Below, piece by piece: positions 9,046-17,723 of a DNA stretch of 54,062 nucleotides (the first letter of the stretch is position 1; every line of letters starts with the position of its first letter). Both the position numbers and the translations under genes were made by a program. The notes beneath the pieces were generated by a model. The model did no database searches. It was not told the origin of the DNA and saw only the letters and a program-made list of their open reading frames with translations. This DNA comes from an uncultured Bacteroides sp. Lineage in GTDB: Bacteria; Bacteroidota; Bacteroidia; Bacteroidales; Bacteroidaceae. The DNA lies in contig NZ_CAJTSC010000001.1 of assembly GCF_910578895.1 (NCBI RefSeq), positions 1 to 54,062 on the forward strand, read 5' to 3'.

Positions 9046-9576
9046 TTACCAACCGAAGGCTTTCTCATCTGCCATCCAAAGACCTTTTACCTTAAGAAAC
9101 TGCTCCACGATATCACGTCCGCAACCACATCCCCCATCCTTGTGGGATATATAACGCGCCACGGCTTTTACCTCGGGGGCAGCATCACGCGGACAGCAAG
9201 GCAAACCGCAAGTGCGCATCACTTCGATGTCGGGAATGTCATCGCCTACATACAGTATTTCTTCGTCACGCAAACCGTAACGGTCGCGGAAGTCGCGGTA
9301 ATCGTGTATCTTGACGGAAGACCCCATATAGATATTCTCCGCCAATAGTCCCAAAGCAAGAAAACGCTTGCGCACCGCCTCCGTACGCCCGCCGGTAATA
9401 ATCGCCAACGGAATTTCATATTTGGCAGCCAAATGCAGGGCGTAGCCGTCTTTGATGTTAACGGTACGCAGCGGTTCACCGTCCGCGTTCATCGGGAGAA
9501 CATTGGCACTCAATACACCGTCCACATCAAAGGCAAGGGCTTTTATTTTGTTTAAATCGTAATTGATTGTACTCAT
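9046..9576 (-). CDS. kdsC: KDO-8-phosphate phosphatase-like HAD hydrolase
   Basis: 176 residues, HAD superfamily without a cap domain. The nucleophile motif FDVDGVL (D17, D19), a TGGR motif II region and the GDDIPDIEVM motif (metal-binding Asp pair) match KdsC, which dephosphorylates KDO-8-P to KDO for lipid A core synthesis. The C-terminal GGCGCGRDIVEQ tail also fits that family. It is 25 nt downstream of the DUF2520 gene and in the same operon. Related phosphatases of sialic-acid-type sugars cannot be excluded. Confidence 0.88.
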   Translation of the reverse strand: MSTINYDLNKIKALAFDVDGVLSANVLPMNADGEPLRTVNIKDGYALHLAAKYEIPLAIITGGRTEAVRKRFLALGLLAENIYMGSSVKIHDYRDFRDRYGLRDEEILYVGDDIPDIEVMRTCGLPCCPRDAAPEVKAVARYISHKDGGCGCGRDIVEQFLKVKGLWMADEKAFGW

Positions 9577-9601
9577 GCCGTTATTTACTTATTTCCAACA
9601 T

Positions 9602-10402
9602 CTATTCAAGGCAACTGTTTTGCCGGTGTATGCTTTCACTAATCAGCCGGTAAAGTTCCTGCATACGCGGTTCATCGGAAAGCATCCGCAAATGGTTATT
9701 GATGACATTTTCATCGTATCGCACTGCCGGTCCCGTCTGCGCAAGACGCGGTTCGAGTTCATGTACCTTGCGGGCAGTCTCGTCTATCAGAGGCAACATC
9801 ACCTCAAAGGGCAGCCGGTATTTCTTCAACAGTTCGGCAGCAAGGGCATACATGTGGTTGGTGAAATTGCAAGTGAACACCGCCGCCAAATGCAGACTCT
9901 TGCGCTGTTCGGATGTAGCCTCGTAGACTTTCCCGGACAACACGGAAGCGATGTCTTTCAGCATCCGGGCATCTTCCGCCGAATTGCTTTCCACAAAAAC
10001 AGGTATCTGCCGGAAATCCACAACACGCCGCTTGCTGAATGTCTGCATGGGATAGAACACACCGTATCGGTTTACCCTACCCTCCCAAATGCCCATCGGG
10101 ATACTGCCGGCAGTATGCACCCACAGGGCATTCTCTTTTCCGGCAACTATCTCGGGCAGCAACTGCACGAAAGCCGCATCTTTCAAGGCAACGATATAAA
10201 GTTGCGCATCAACCGCCACGGACGACAAGTCAGTGGTATAAGCGGCTTCCACTGCCTGTGCCAATGCACGTGCCGACTCTTCCGTCCGGCTGTATATCTG
10301 CACGATACGGAATCCTTTACAGTAAAGTGCCTTTGCAAGATTCGTAGCCAGGTTACCGGCTCCGATAAATACAATCGATGTATCTTCTATGCTTCTCTTC
10401 AT
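9602..10402 (-). CDS. Rossmann-fold protein with DUF2520 domain
   Basis: 266 residues. The N-terminal nucleotide-binding motif FIGAGNLATNLAKAL is of the NAD(P) type (GxGxxxxxL). The C-terminal all-helical domain contains LAAVFTCNFTNHMYALA, typical of DUF2520 and the ketopantoate-reductase-like C-terminus. It is probably an NAD(P)-dependent oxidoreductase, but the substrate is unknown. It starts 2 nt after the stop of the small membrane protein gene, so the two are co-transcribed. Confidence 0.82.
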   Translation of the reverse strand: MKRSIEDTSIVFIGAGNLATNLAKALYCKGFRIVQIYSRTEESARALAQAVEAAYTTDLSSVAVDAQLYIVALKDAAFVQLLPEIVAGKENALWVHTAGSIPMGIWEGRVNRYGVFYPMQTFSKRRVVDFRQIPVFVESNSAEDARMLKDIASVLSGKVYEATSEQRKSLHLAAVFTCNFTNHMYALAAELLKKYRLPFEVMLPLIDETARKVHELEPRLAQTGPAVRYDENVINNHLRMLSDEPRMQELYRLISESIHRQNSCLE

Positions 10403-10403
10403 C

Positions 10404-10739
10404 TTATCTTGTAGATACCAAATATAGAATACCGCCTACAATCAATAACGCCACCGGCAACAAATAGGCGGAAATTGTGCCAAGCAGGGCGGTTATCAAT
10501 CCGAAATTCAATACAAGCCACAAGCCTATCAGCACCAGCCCCACCGACTTGTCGTGTTTGAACATCAGGAATATGATTGCCGTATAAAGCAGAAAATTAT
10601 CCCGGTTCATCACCCACGGCAACCCCAATGCAGAAAAATGCAACAGTTTGTCTATCAGATAAAGCACGCCGAACACAATCAGCGTGACAGCCGTAGCCTT
10701 GTATGTGTCCTTGTTATTATTTGCTTTTGCCGCGCTCAC
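10404..10739 (-). CDS. Small integral membrane protein
   Basis: 111 residues with four closely packed hydrophobic segments (about 18-35, 45-58, 65-78 and 88-106) and short hydrophilic turns. It resembles small DUF5668-like or LiaI-type membrane proteins, but I do not assign a family. It is tightly coupled between the nitroreductase gene (2 nt) and the DUF2520 gene (1 nt). Confidence 0.75.
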   Translation of the reverse strand: MSAAKANNNKDTYKATAVTLIVFGVLYLIDKLLHFSALGLPWVMNRDNFLLYTAIIFLMFKHDKSVGLVLIGLWLVLNFGLITALLGTISAYLLPVALLIVGGILYLVSTR

Positions 10740-10741
10740 CG

Positions 10742-11278
10742 TTATTTCCCTCCATATTTATTAAGGTGAATCTTTTCCCATTGCAGGTTGTCTTCATTGA
10801 AAGGTTTGCGTTCCATTCCTTTATGACCTATGGCAATGATGCTGAGTGCCTGCAACTGCAAAGGTATGTCGAGTACATCGTGCACATATTCGCCGGAAGA
10901 CATGCCGGATGCAGTGAAACGTTCGCGAAGCTGTACCCAACAACTTCCCAAACCCATATCCTCAGCCTGAAGTTGCAGGTAAATGGAAGCGATGGAAGCA
11001 TCTTCTATCCAGACATCGCTTGCCAACGGGTCGGCTGTCACCACCACCGCCAATGCGGCTTCCGCGATGAACTGCGAAGCCTGCTCTTTACAGAAAGATA
11101 GTTTTTTCAATGTTTCCCTGTCATCCACCACGATAAACTGCCACGCGTTGCTACGCTTGGAAGTAGGCGACATCAAGGCGGCTTTCATCAACGTAACCAC
11201 CTGTTCCTGCGTCAATTCCTCTTCCGTAAACTTCCGCATGCTACGACGGGCTTTTATCAATTCGCTAAAACTTTCCAT
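10742..11278 (-). CDS. Nitroreductase family protein
   Basis: 178-residue FMN-dependent NAD(P)H oxidoreductase fold. It begins with the FMN-phosphate-binding signature IKARRSMRKF, followed by the SPTSKRSNAWQFIVVDD segment. A central helix (ASIASIYLQLQAEDMGLGSC) forms the dimer core, and IIAIGHKGMERKPF lies near the C-terminus. The physiological substrate is unknown. It is the first gene of the minus-strand operon, with a -7 box at 11323-11330. Confidence 0.92.
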   Translation of the reverse strand: MESFSELIKARRSMRKFTEEELTQEQVVTLMKAALMSPTSKRSNAWQFIVVDDRETLKKLSFCKEQASQFIAEAALAVVVTADPLASDVWIEDASIASIYLQLQAEDMGLGSCWVQLRERFTASGMSSGEYVHDVLDIPLQLQALSIIAIGHKGMERKPFNEDNLQWEKIHLNKYGGK

Positions 11279-11322
11279 ACATGTATATCGTTTAGAAATG
11301 AATACTTTGTCGTTAAATGCGG

Positions 11323-11330
11323 CAAAGATA
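11323..11330 (-). promoter_or_regulatory. -7 box of the nitroreductase operon
   Basis: On the minus strand this reads TATCTTTG, an exact TAnnTTTG match, 45 nt before the nitroreductase start. It lies only 14 nt from an oppositely oriented box at 11345-11352. Confidence 0.65.
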
Positions 11331-11344
11331 CAAGATTATTTTTT

Positions 11345-11352
11345 TAAATTTG
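11345..11352 (+). promoter_or_regulatory. Candidate -7 box for the GNAT-like gene
   Basis: TAAATTTG matches TAnnTTTG. The expected transcription start would fall within a few nt of the ATG at 11358, which implies a leaderless or nearly leaderless mRNA if this box is used. Confidence 0.4.
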
Positions 11353-11357
11353 CAGCA

Positions 11358-12341
11358 ATGCCCTTGAAACTGACTACATACTACCGAGGGAGCCAAGTGC
11401 CCGAACTGCCGGGCACCAACACATTCCACTCTACGGAACTGTTTCGTATCTACGAAGCGACTCCGGGATATACCCCTTTGCTTATTGTGGCATCGGAAGG
11501 CGGAACGGTCGTTGCCAAACTGCTTGCCGCCATACGTAAAAGCGTACGCATATTCCCCCCATCCATCATCAAACGGTGCGAAGTATACGGTATGGGAGAA
11601 TATTTTGACGAAACCATTGACAAGGAGAGCGTTTTCGGCGATATGCTGCAACGTCTCACAGACGAAGCATTACGCGAAGCGTTTCTTATCGAATTCCGCA
11701 ACCTGGACAATTCACTGTCCGGTTACAAAGTATTCCGCAAGAACCGTTACTTTGCCATCAACTGGTTGCGTGTGCGTAATTCGCTACACAACGTGGAACG
11801 GGCGGAAATCCGTTTCAGCCCCTCGCGCATCCGCCAAATCAAGAAAGGATTAAGAAACGGTGCCCACGTAAAAGAGGCACATACCCCGGAAGAAATCCGC
11901 GCTTTTGCCAAAATGCTTCATCACAACTACTCCGCGAAAATACGACGCCATTTCCCCAGTATGGACTTTTTTCTACAGTTGGAAAGGCTGATGACGCAAA
12001 ATCGGAAAAGCCGTATTTTCATTGTAACCTACAAAGACAAGGTTATCGGCGGAAGCGCCTGCATCTACTCCGACGACAATGCATACCTGTGGTTTTCGGG
12101 CGGCATGCGCAAGACATACGCCTTGCAATATCCCGGTATCCTTGCCGTATGGCAGGCATTACGCGATGCCAAAGAGCGCGGATACCGTCATCTGGAATTT
12201 ATGGATGTCGGACTCCCGTTCCGCAAACACGGCTACCGAGATTTTGTACTCCGGTTCGGCGGAAAACAAATCAGCACCCGACGCTGGTTCCGTTTTCGTT
12301 GGGAATGGCTGAATCGGATGCTGATTAAGATATATGAATGA
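11358..12341 (+). CDS. GNAT-fold (FemAB-like) acyltransferase-type protein
   Basis: 327 residues from the ATG at 11358, chosen because homologous-looking sequence starts with MPLKLTTYYRG. An in-frame ATG at 11298 would add 20 residues but would crowd the divergent promoter. Two tandem acetyltransferase-like halves are suggested. The C-terminal half contains FIVTYKDKVIGGSACIYS and LEFMDVGLPFRKHGYRDF, typical of the GNAT/FemAB core. It is cytoplasmic and its substrate is unknown. It converges with the GH13 gene after 45 nt. Confidence 0.8.
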   Translation: MPLKLTTYYRGSQVPELPGTNTFHSTELFRIYEATPGYTPLLIVASEGGTVVAKLLAAIRKSVRIFPPSIIKRCEVYGMGEYFDETIDKESVFGDMLQRLTDEALREAFLIEFRNLDNSLSGYKVFRKNRYFAINWLRVRNSLHNVERAEIRFSPSRIRQIKKGLRNGAHVKEAHTPEEIRAFAKMLHHNYSAKIRRHFPSMDFFLQLERLMTQNRKSRIFIVTYKDKVIGGSACIYSDDNAYLWFSGGMRKTYALQYPGILAVWQALRDAKERGYRHLEFMDVGLPFRKHGYRDFVLRFGGKQISTRRWFRFRWEWLNRMLIKIYE

Positions 12342-12386
12342 ATCCAGTATAGTTTTACAGTCTTTTGTATATTAAGGACATGTCTC

Positions 12387-14723
12387 TTATTTGAAAGTAG
12401 TGAATACCAAAGCCGTATGGGCAGGCACTTTCATTTTCCGAGTACTGCCATTTATCTCCACCTCATCACCTGTAAGATAGTTATACCATTTGCCTGCAAC
12501 AGGAAAATCAACCGTATATTCTTTTGCCTCAGGTGTAAAGTTACCGGTCACTACCAAATGTTTCGTGGTAGTTGAAATTGTCAGATAACGCCCATTATCC
12601 CAATTACCGGCATCCGCTTCCCAAGAGAAAGCAGCATTTTCCACAAATAATTCGGGATTGGACGTACGCATAGCAATCAGTTTTCGGTAACTGTCCACCA
12701 ACGTGGCACGTTCTGTCTCATACTCCCAGTGAAGGGGCTTTCTGCTTGTCTTCTGGCTATCATCATCTTCTCCTTTAGGATAATTGATAGATACGTCATA
12801 CCCCATCTCGCCAAATTGCCATACCATTTTCGGTCCGGGAACTGTGAAACAAAAAGCAGCATTAGCAACCAAGCTACTCATAAAGGTATTCATATTTTCT
12901 TTAATATCGCCATTGCCATAAGCCTTCATCTTATAACCCACACGCTGTTCGTCATGGCTTTCCATGTAGCCTACATATCCGCCAAACGCCACATTATCGC
13001 CATTGGCATATAGCCCGGAGAAGCCGCTACCTTCCTGCCATCCCATACCGGACTGACAAAAAGCGTGATTCAAATTACGCCAGACGTGCATGCCGGCAGC
13101 AGTCAAATCCAGATTTTCCGAATCGCAGAAGTGCTCCAATATGACAACGGCATTGGGCTTAACCTGAAGGATGGCATCATTGTAGTCTTTCAAAACAGCC
13201 ACACGGTCGGCATCATAATTACTTGCCGAAGATTCATCGCTACGTGTTTGCGTAAATCCTTTCGTCAAATCAAAACGAAAACCGTCCACATGATACTCTT
13301 CCAGCATAAACTTCAGACTGCGTTTCACAAATTCGCGTACCAGCGGAGAATTATGATTGAAGTCATGAAACACACTGAAAGGATGAGGGGCATCGACATT
13401 AAACCACGGATTATTGGAGGCAGTTTTGTTGGCAGTCCCGTCCCAATAAAGCTTGGCAAACGGATGATTGCCTGTGGCATGGTTATAAACCACGTCCAAA
13501 ATCACAGCCATACCCCGCTGATGACAAGCATCAATGAATTCCTTGTACATCTTCTTCGTACCATACGCTTTATCCATAGCAAAATAGAAGCACGGATTAT
13601 ATCCCCAACTATCATTCCCATCAAACTCCTGTACGGGCATCAACTCTATAGCGGTCACGCCCAAATCTTTCAGATAGTCCAGCTTAGCCATAGCACCATT
13701 GATATCTCCCGATTCGGTAAAGTCACGGAATAGCATCTCGTAAATAATCAAATTACCGGCATCTTTTACCTCAAAAGGAGTCCATGCGAAGTTATCTTTA
13801 CGAATCTTGAATACAGATACTATGCCGATTCCGCCTTCGGGATACACACGTTCATTTTCGGGATACGTAGAAGCCGGAATATACTTGTCCATCTCCTTGT
13901 CAAGTATCTTTTCGCAATAGGCATCCGCCAGCCGCATAGAGCCTTCAGCGGCAGTACCCACATAATACTGGAAAGCATATTCTTTATCCGCATCCAGATT
14001 ATCAAGCGTAATCCACCAACAACCCGCTTCTTCATCGCGATACATCTGAGATTCTTCAGTGTTGCTCAGTCTCCAGCCGTTGAAGTCACCCACTACATAT
14101 GCGTAATCTTTATGATTTCCATTCACGTCTTTATCATACATTACCAATGTCACAGTAGAGTTGTCAACGATGTTGATGCCGTGCCGAACACCGGCAGGCA
14201 TTGCCTGATTCTTTATCTCACCGGGAATAAAACCGGTGTATTGATTATCTTCTACAGCAATAAATGTATCAGGCGTCTGTTTATCACCTTCCGAGCTACG
14301 TACTATCATCCCTAACTTTTCAACAGGAGTCGTACCGGAACCATACCACTCGCGGATAGAGGGTGATAAAGTAATGCTCCAAATACCGGTTGCCTTTTTA
14401 GTAAATTTGCATTTTTCAAGATTCTGATTCCAATCGGCAGGAACAAATTGCCAAACGCCTTCCACAATAACACCCGTATGCAGATAGACATCACCTTCAT
14501 ACCCGTTCAGAGGAGAAGAAGTTCCCGCTTTATACGTAATGGTCAAAGGCAGGTCGGCATTGAGCACCTCAACCGAATAATTAAAACCATCGACCAGTTC
14601 TGCCGGCTTATCCGTATCTTCCTTAGGCGGAAAGTTCGGCATGTTCTTATCAACAAACTCATCACCGCAAGACGAAAACACCAATAAAAAGATGAAAAGA
14701 GTTGAATAAAAAGAGTTTTTCAT
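12387..14723 (-). CDS. Surface lipoprotein alpha-amylase (GH13)
   Basis: 778 residues. The lipobox VFSSC (C19) followed by acidic residues suggests surface export. An N-terminal region of unknown fold (about 40-190) is followed by a CBM48/PUD-like beta domain (YVVGDFNGWRLSN). The GH13 barrel begins near residue 330. Catalytic motifs are complete: DVVYNH (D410), GFRFDL with nucleophile D485, VVILEH with acid/base E530, and SHDEQR with D591. A C-terminal beta domain closes it. It probably cleaves starch, glycogen or pullulan on the cell surface as the SusG counterpart, although it is longer than classical SusG and has a different N-terminus. It is last in the susC-susD-susE arm. Confidence 0.93.
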   Translation of the reverse strand: MKNSFYSTLFIFLLVFSSCGDEFVDKNMPNFPPKEDTDKPAELVDGFNYSVEVLNADLPLTITYKAGTSSPLNGYEGDVYLHTGVIVEGVWQFVPADWNQNLEKCKFTKKATGIWSITLSPSIREWYGSGTTPVEKLGMIVRSSEGDKQTPDTFIAVEDNQYTGFIPGEIKNQAMPAGVRHGINIVDNSTVTLVMYDKDVNGNHKDYAYVVGDFNGWRLSNTEESQMYRDEEAGCWWITLDNLDADKEYAFQYYVGTAAEGSMRLADAYCEKILDKEMDKYIPASTYPENERVYPEGGIGIVSVFKIRKDNFAWTPFEVKDAGNLIIYEMLFRDFTESGDINGAMAKLDYLKDLGVTAIELMPVQEFDGNDSWGYNPCFYFAMDKAYGTKKMYKEFIDACHQRGMAVILDVVYNHATGNHPFAKLYWDGTANKTASNNPWFNVDAPHPFSVFHDFNHNSPLVREFVKRSLKFMLEEYHVDGFRFDLTKGFTQTRSDESSASNYDADRVAVLKDYNDAILQVKPNAVVILEHFCDSENLDLTAAGMHVWRNLNHAFCQSGMGWQEGSGFSGLYANGDNVAFGGYVGYMESHDEQRVGYKMKAYGNGDIKENMNTFMSSLVANAAFCFTVPGPKMVWQFGEMGYDVSINYPKGEDDDSQKTSRKPLHWEYETERATLVDSYRKLIAMRTSNPELFVENAAFSWEADAGNWDNGRYLTISTTTKHLVVTGNFTPEAKEYTVDFPVAGKWYNYLTGDEVEINGSTRKMKVPAHTALVFTTFK

Positions 14724-14798
14724 AAGTATTGATTATTAATTTTCAATATTCACTTAATAATATAAATTTCAACAGGCAATGAGGGTACACTTCAAAAC

Positions 14799-14916
14799 AA
14801 CTTATGCACTATCTTCTAAACGCAGATGACACGGATAACGCGGATTCTTTTTTTTGATTTATCTGCGCTACCTGTGTCATCAGCGTCTGAAAAGTGTGAT
14901 TATGTAAACCATTTAT
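14799..14916 (-). repeat. Dispersed 117-bp repeat, copy 2 (inverted)
   Basis: Its reverse complement aligns end to end with 8093-8209. It separates the susE-like gene from the GH13 gene and forms a long imperfect hairpin (CGCAGATGACACGG with CCTGTGTCATCAGCG). It may attenuate transcription into the amylase gene. Confidence 0.75.
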
Positions 14917-14949
14917 GGTTTCGATACATCCTCACCTATTGGTCAAATT

Positions 14950-16050
14950 TTAGTTTTTAGTAACTACAAGTTGTTGCTTCACCTTGTTAAAGTACCACTT
15001 GATAGTGTAATTACCATCTTCCGGAACGATAAAATTACCATCCTTGCCTTCCACAGTCGTATCAACTGCACCGGGACCTACATCATCACTCCAAGTTCCA
15101 TCCGGACGGATTTTCCAACCCTCATTTGCCTTCAAATCAAGCGTAGCTTCCAAGAAGTACTGAGTTGTACCGAACTTGACTTCCGTACCCAGGGTCATTT
15201 TGACATCGGGAGTATTTCCCCAAGCGTTGTGTACGCCGACTACTCCCCAGGAATCATGAGCCTTGGATACTTTCAGGACAGCAGTAGATTTATCAAATTC
15301 AAAGTAGTAACTTGTATGTGAATAAGCTTCAATATTACCCCCCCCGGAAGTAACAAGAGTGGCCGTAGTAGCTTCCGGTTCTATCGCATCCTTAAGAGCC
15401 GCCCATTCTGCTCCCCATTGACCTTGCGGTGTCAGTTTCCATCCATTCTGAGCCTTGCCGTCAAAGTAAACCATACCGGCATAACTGTCATCCTCATTGG
15501 CAGAATAGATAAACTGGCTGTTGCCATGATTCCAACCGCAATAATCACCGACAATCCAAATCTTCGGATATTCGCGTTCACCCACGAACGGAGTGATATT
15601 GGTAGAAATCGTATTCGAATAAACAGGCTTCACAGCTTCCGAGATAGAAGAAGAGATACGGAGTTCAACATCAACGGGATCCACTCCCATTCCGGCATCT
15701 TCCAACAGTCCCAGCAACAAATTGTTCAAATCATTGTGAGTAAGCGCATATTCTCCCCCCTTGCCGACAGAAGCCACGACCCTCTTTTGGGCAAAATCGT
15801 TCCCGGCAATGTCCAGTTCAACATTGTTGGTCACCGCAGCCTGATAACCCATATCCGGCTCAGTCCACTTCAAGGTAAAAACCACTTCTTCCGATTTCTG
15901 TGCATCCAACTCATAGGATGCATCCAGTGCAGTGAATACAGCCGGCTTTGCCAAACTTGCATCGTATGTCACCGTATCCAAATTGCTTTCGCAAGCATTG
16001 AACGCCAATGCCAAACTTAAAGCAGATATATAGCTAAATACTTTTTTCAT
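14950..16050 (-). CDS. SusE/SusF-like starch-binding lipoprotein
   Basis: 366 residues. A lipobox (LAFNAC, C20) is followed by an Ig-like SusE N-terminal domain (about 35-150). Two related beta-sandwich carbohydrate-binding modules follow. They begin YPKIWIVGDYCGWN and SWGVVGVHNAWGN, and each carries the Trp-rich NGWKLTPQGQWG or EGWKIRPDGTWS motif typical of SusE/F domains. It likely binds maltooligosaccharides at the cell surface and does not hydrolyse them. It is 20 nt after susD. Only one such protein is encoded here, where the classical B. thetaiotaomicron locus has two. Confidence 0.9.
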   Translation of the reverse strand: MKKVFSYISALSLALAFNACESNLDTVTYDASLAKPAVFTALDASYELDAQKSEEVVFTLKWTEPDMGYQAAVTNNVELDIAGNDFAQKRVVASVGKGGEYALTHNDLNNLLLGLLEDAGMGVDPVDVELRISSSISEAVKPVYSNTISTNITPFVGEREYPKIWIVGDYCGWNHGNSQFIYSANEDDSYAGMVYFDGKAQNGWKLTPQGQWGAEWAALKDAIEPEATTATLVTSGGGNIEAYSHTSYYFEFDKSTAVLKVSKAHDSWGVVGVHNAWGNTPDVKMTLGTEVKFGTTQYFLEATLDLKANEGWKIRPDGTWSDDVGPGAVDTTVEGKDGNFIVPEDGNYTIKWYFNKVKQQLVVTKN

Positions 16051-16070
16051 AATTGTCTATGCTTTTTTAA

Positions 16071-17711
16071 TTAATAACCCGTGTTCTGAGTCAGGTTTCC
16101 GTTCACACTCATATCAGTTTGCGGAATCGGGAACAAACGATATTTATCATCTACACCTACACCGGTGATGATGCCGCCCTTTTCAGCCCAGACATAAGAG
16201 CCGGAAGTGAACAATCCGAAACGAATCAAATCCATACGGCGAGTACCTTCCCAGTATAACTCACGGGCACGTTCGTTCAGGATATTTCCATACTTCACCC
16301 GCGTATTTCCTCCCGACACGGCAGCATCGGCTGTCAACCAGTTTGCATCGATACGGTGATTTTCATCGCCATAGCCACGGTCGCGCAATTCATTGATATA
16401 GCCAACTGCAATATCCAGGCTGCCACCCTCGCCACCACGAGCCACAGCTTCGGCATACATCAGGTAGATGTCCGCCAAACGGAACATCGGGAAATCCGTG
16501 TCAGGGAAAGTGACATTCTTTCCATTCGTGCCGTCGCTATTCTTATTGGTATATTTATATACTGCCCAACCTTCAGAAGTAAATGTGCCGGAAGCTTTAG
16601 TCGTAATGTCCAAAGAACGGTTTGCATCATAGAAGATACCACGTTTGTCTAAAATATTATCCGCTGTCCAAGTGCTTTCATCATCATTGGGGAATTCAAA
16701 ATTTCTCACCAGATTACCTGTAGAACGGAAGCCATCCCAACCGCTACTGCATCCATAAGTTTCAGGACTTGATTCACTACTGGAGCGGGAACCCAAAATA
16801 ATGGCACCGATACCATAAGACTGAGTGGTATTGCCATCTGCCATAATCGGGAAAATAATTTCTTTTACCGCATTTGCATTCTCACCGTTATCAGCCATGA
16901 AAAGTTCCGCATAATTGTCTGCCAACTGATATCCGCCAGCAATCACATTCTTACAACGTTCTACGCAATCGGTATAGCGTGCATCACCCGTATAGGTTTC
17001 GGCATTCAGATACATACGTGCCAACAATGCGTCAACAGCGGCTTGGTCGGCTCTACCGTATTGTTTGTATTTGGCAGGAAGCTGTCCTCTTAACTCCAAA
17101 AGTTCGCCTTCTATCCAGTCAAACAACTCTTCACGAGACAACTGCGATGGTGCCAACGCATAATTGTTTTCTGTGATAAAAGGAGGTCTTCCAAACAAAT
17201 CCATCAAGGCATAATAAGCTAATGCACGGCAAAAGCGTGCTTCGGCGGCATACTCTTCTTTATTGATTTCGGCAGGAGCGTTGCCTACATTCTTCATGAA
17301 GTCGTTCACCAATGCCACCACATACATGCTACGTTGATAAGCGCCTTCGATAGATTCCACCTGTGCCGTTCCCCAAGTAAGCCCGTTAATGGAAGCCACC
17401 CAAGAATCAGGCCATGCACATTTAGCCTCATCGGTAGTGTTCTCCTGAAGTGTCCACCAACAACGGAGAAGCACGGTGTTACCGGGGTCCAGCCCACTGA
17501 TATCGGAAGAATTGGCACCATCCTGTCCAGAGAGAGCCCACACGGAGTATATTTTATTCAAAGCTTTGGTATAACTTTCAGCATCGCTGTACGCTTTATC
17601 CGATGCCACCACTTTTTCATCCAACGGAAATACATCCAAATCGCCTACACAACCTGTGAGCGACAACAGGGCTGTCGACAATAATGAAGCGGTTATATAT
17701 TTCATTTTCAT
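16071..17711 (-). CDS. susD: SusD/RagB-family nutrient-binding lipoprotein
   Basis: 546 residues from the ATG at 17711; the longer frame would need a TTG start. The signal peptide has lipobox LSLTGC (C21). The protein shows the helical TPR-rich SusD fold: RALAYYALMDLFGRPP and YLMYAEAVAR are characteristic, and NERARELYWEGTRRMDLIRFG is the family's C-terminal signature. It caps the SusC barrel and binds glycan at the cell surface. It is 12 nt downstream of susC. Its length is close to starch-specific SusD. Confidence 0.95.
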   Translation of the reverse strand: MKMKYITASLLSTALLSLTGCVGDLDVFPLDEKVVASDKAYSDAESYTKALNKIYSVWALSGQDGANSSDISGLDPGNTVLLRCWWTLQENTTDEAKCAWPDSWVASINGLTWGTAQVESIEGAYQRSMYVVALVNDFMKNVGNAPAEINKEEYAAEARFCRALAYYALMDLFGRPPFITENNYALAPSQLSREELFDWIEGELLELRGQLPAKYKQYGRADQAAVDALLARMYLNAETYTGDARYTDCVERCKNVIAGGYQLADNYAELFMADNGENANAVKEIIFPIMADGNTTQSYGIGAIILGSRSSSESSPETYGCSSGWDGFRSTGNLVRNFEFPNDDESTWTADNILDKRGIFYDANRSLDITTKASGTFTSEGWAVYKYTNKNSDGTNGKNVTFPDTDFPMFRLADIYLMYAEAVARGGEGGSLDIAVGYINELRDRGYGDENHRIDANWLTADAAVSGGNTRVKYGNILNERARELYWEGTRRMDLIRFGLFTSGSYVWAEKGGIITGVGVDDKYRLFPIPQTDMSVNGNLTQNTGY

Positions 17712-17723
17712 AAGAATCAATTT

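Noticed and set aside
17712..17720. Longer SusD start at 17720
   Set aside because: It would use TTG and add three residues before a normal signal peptide; the ATG at 17711 fits better.
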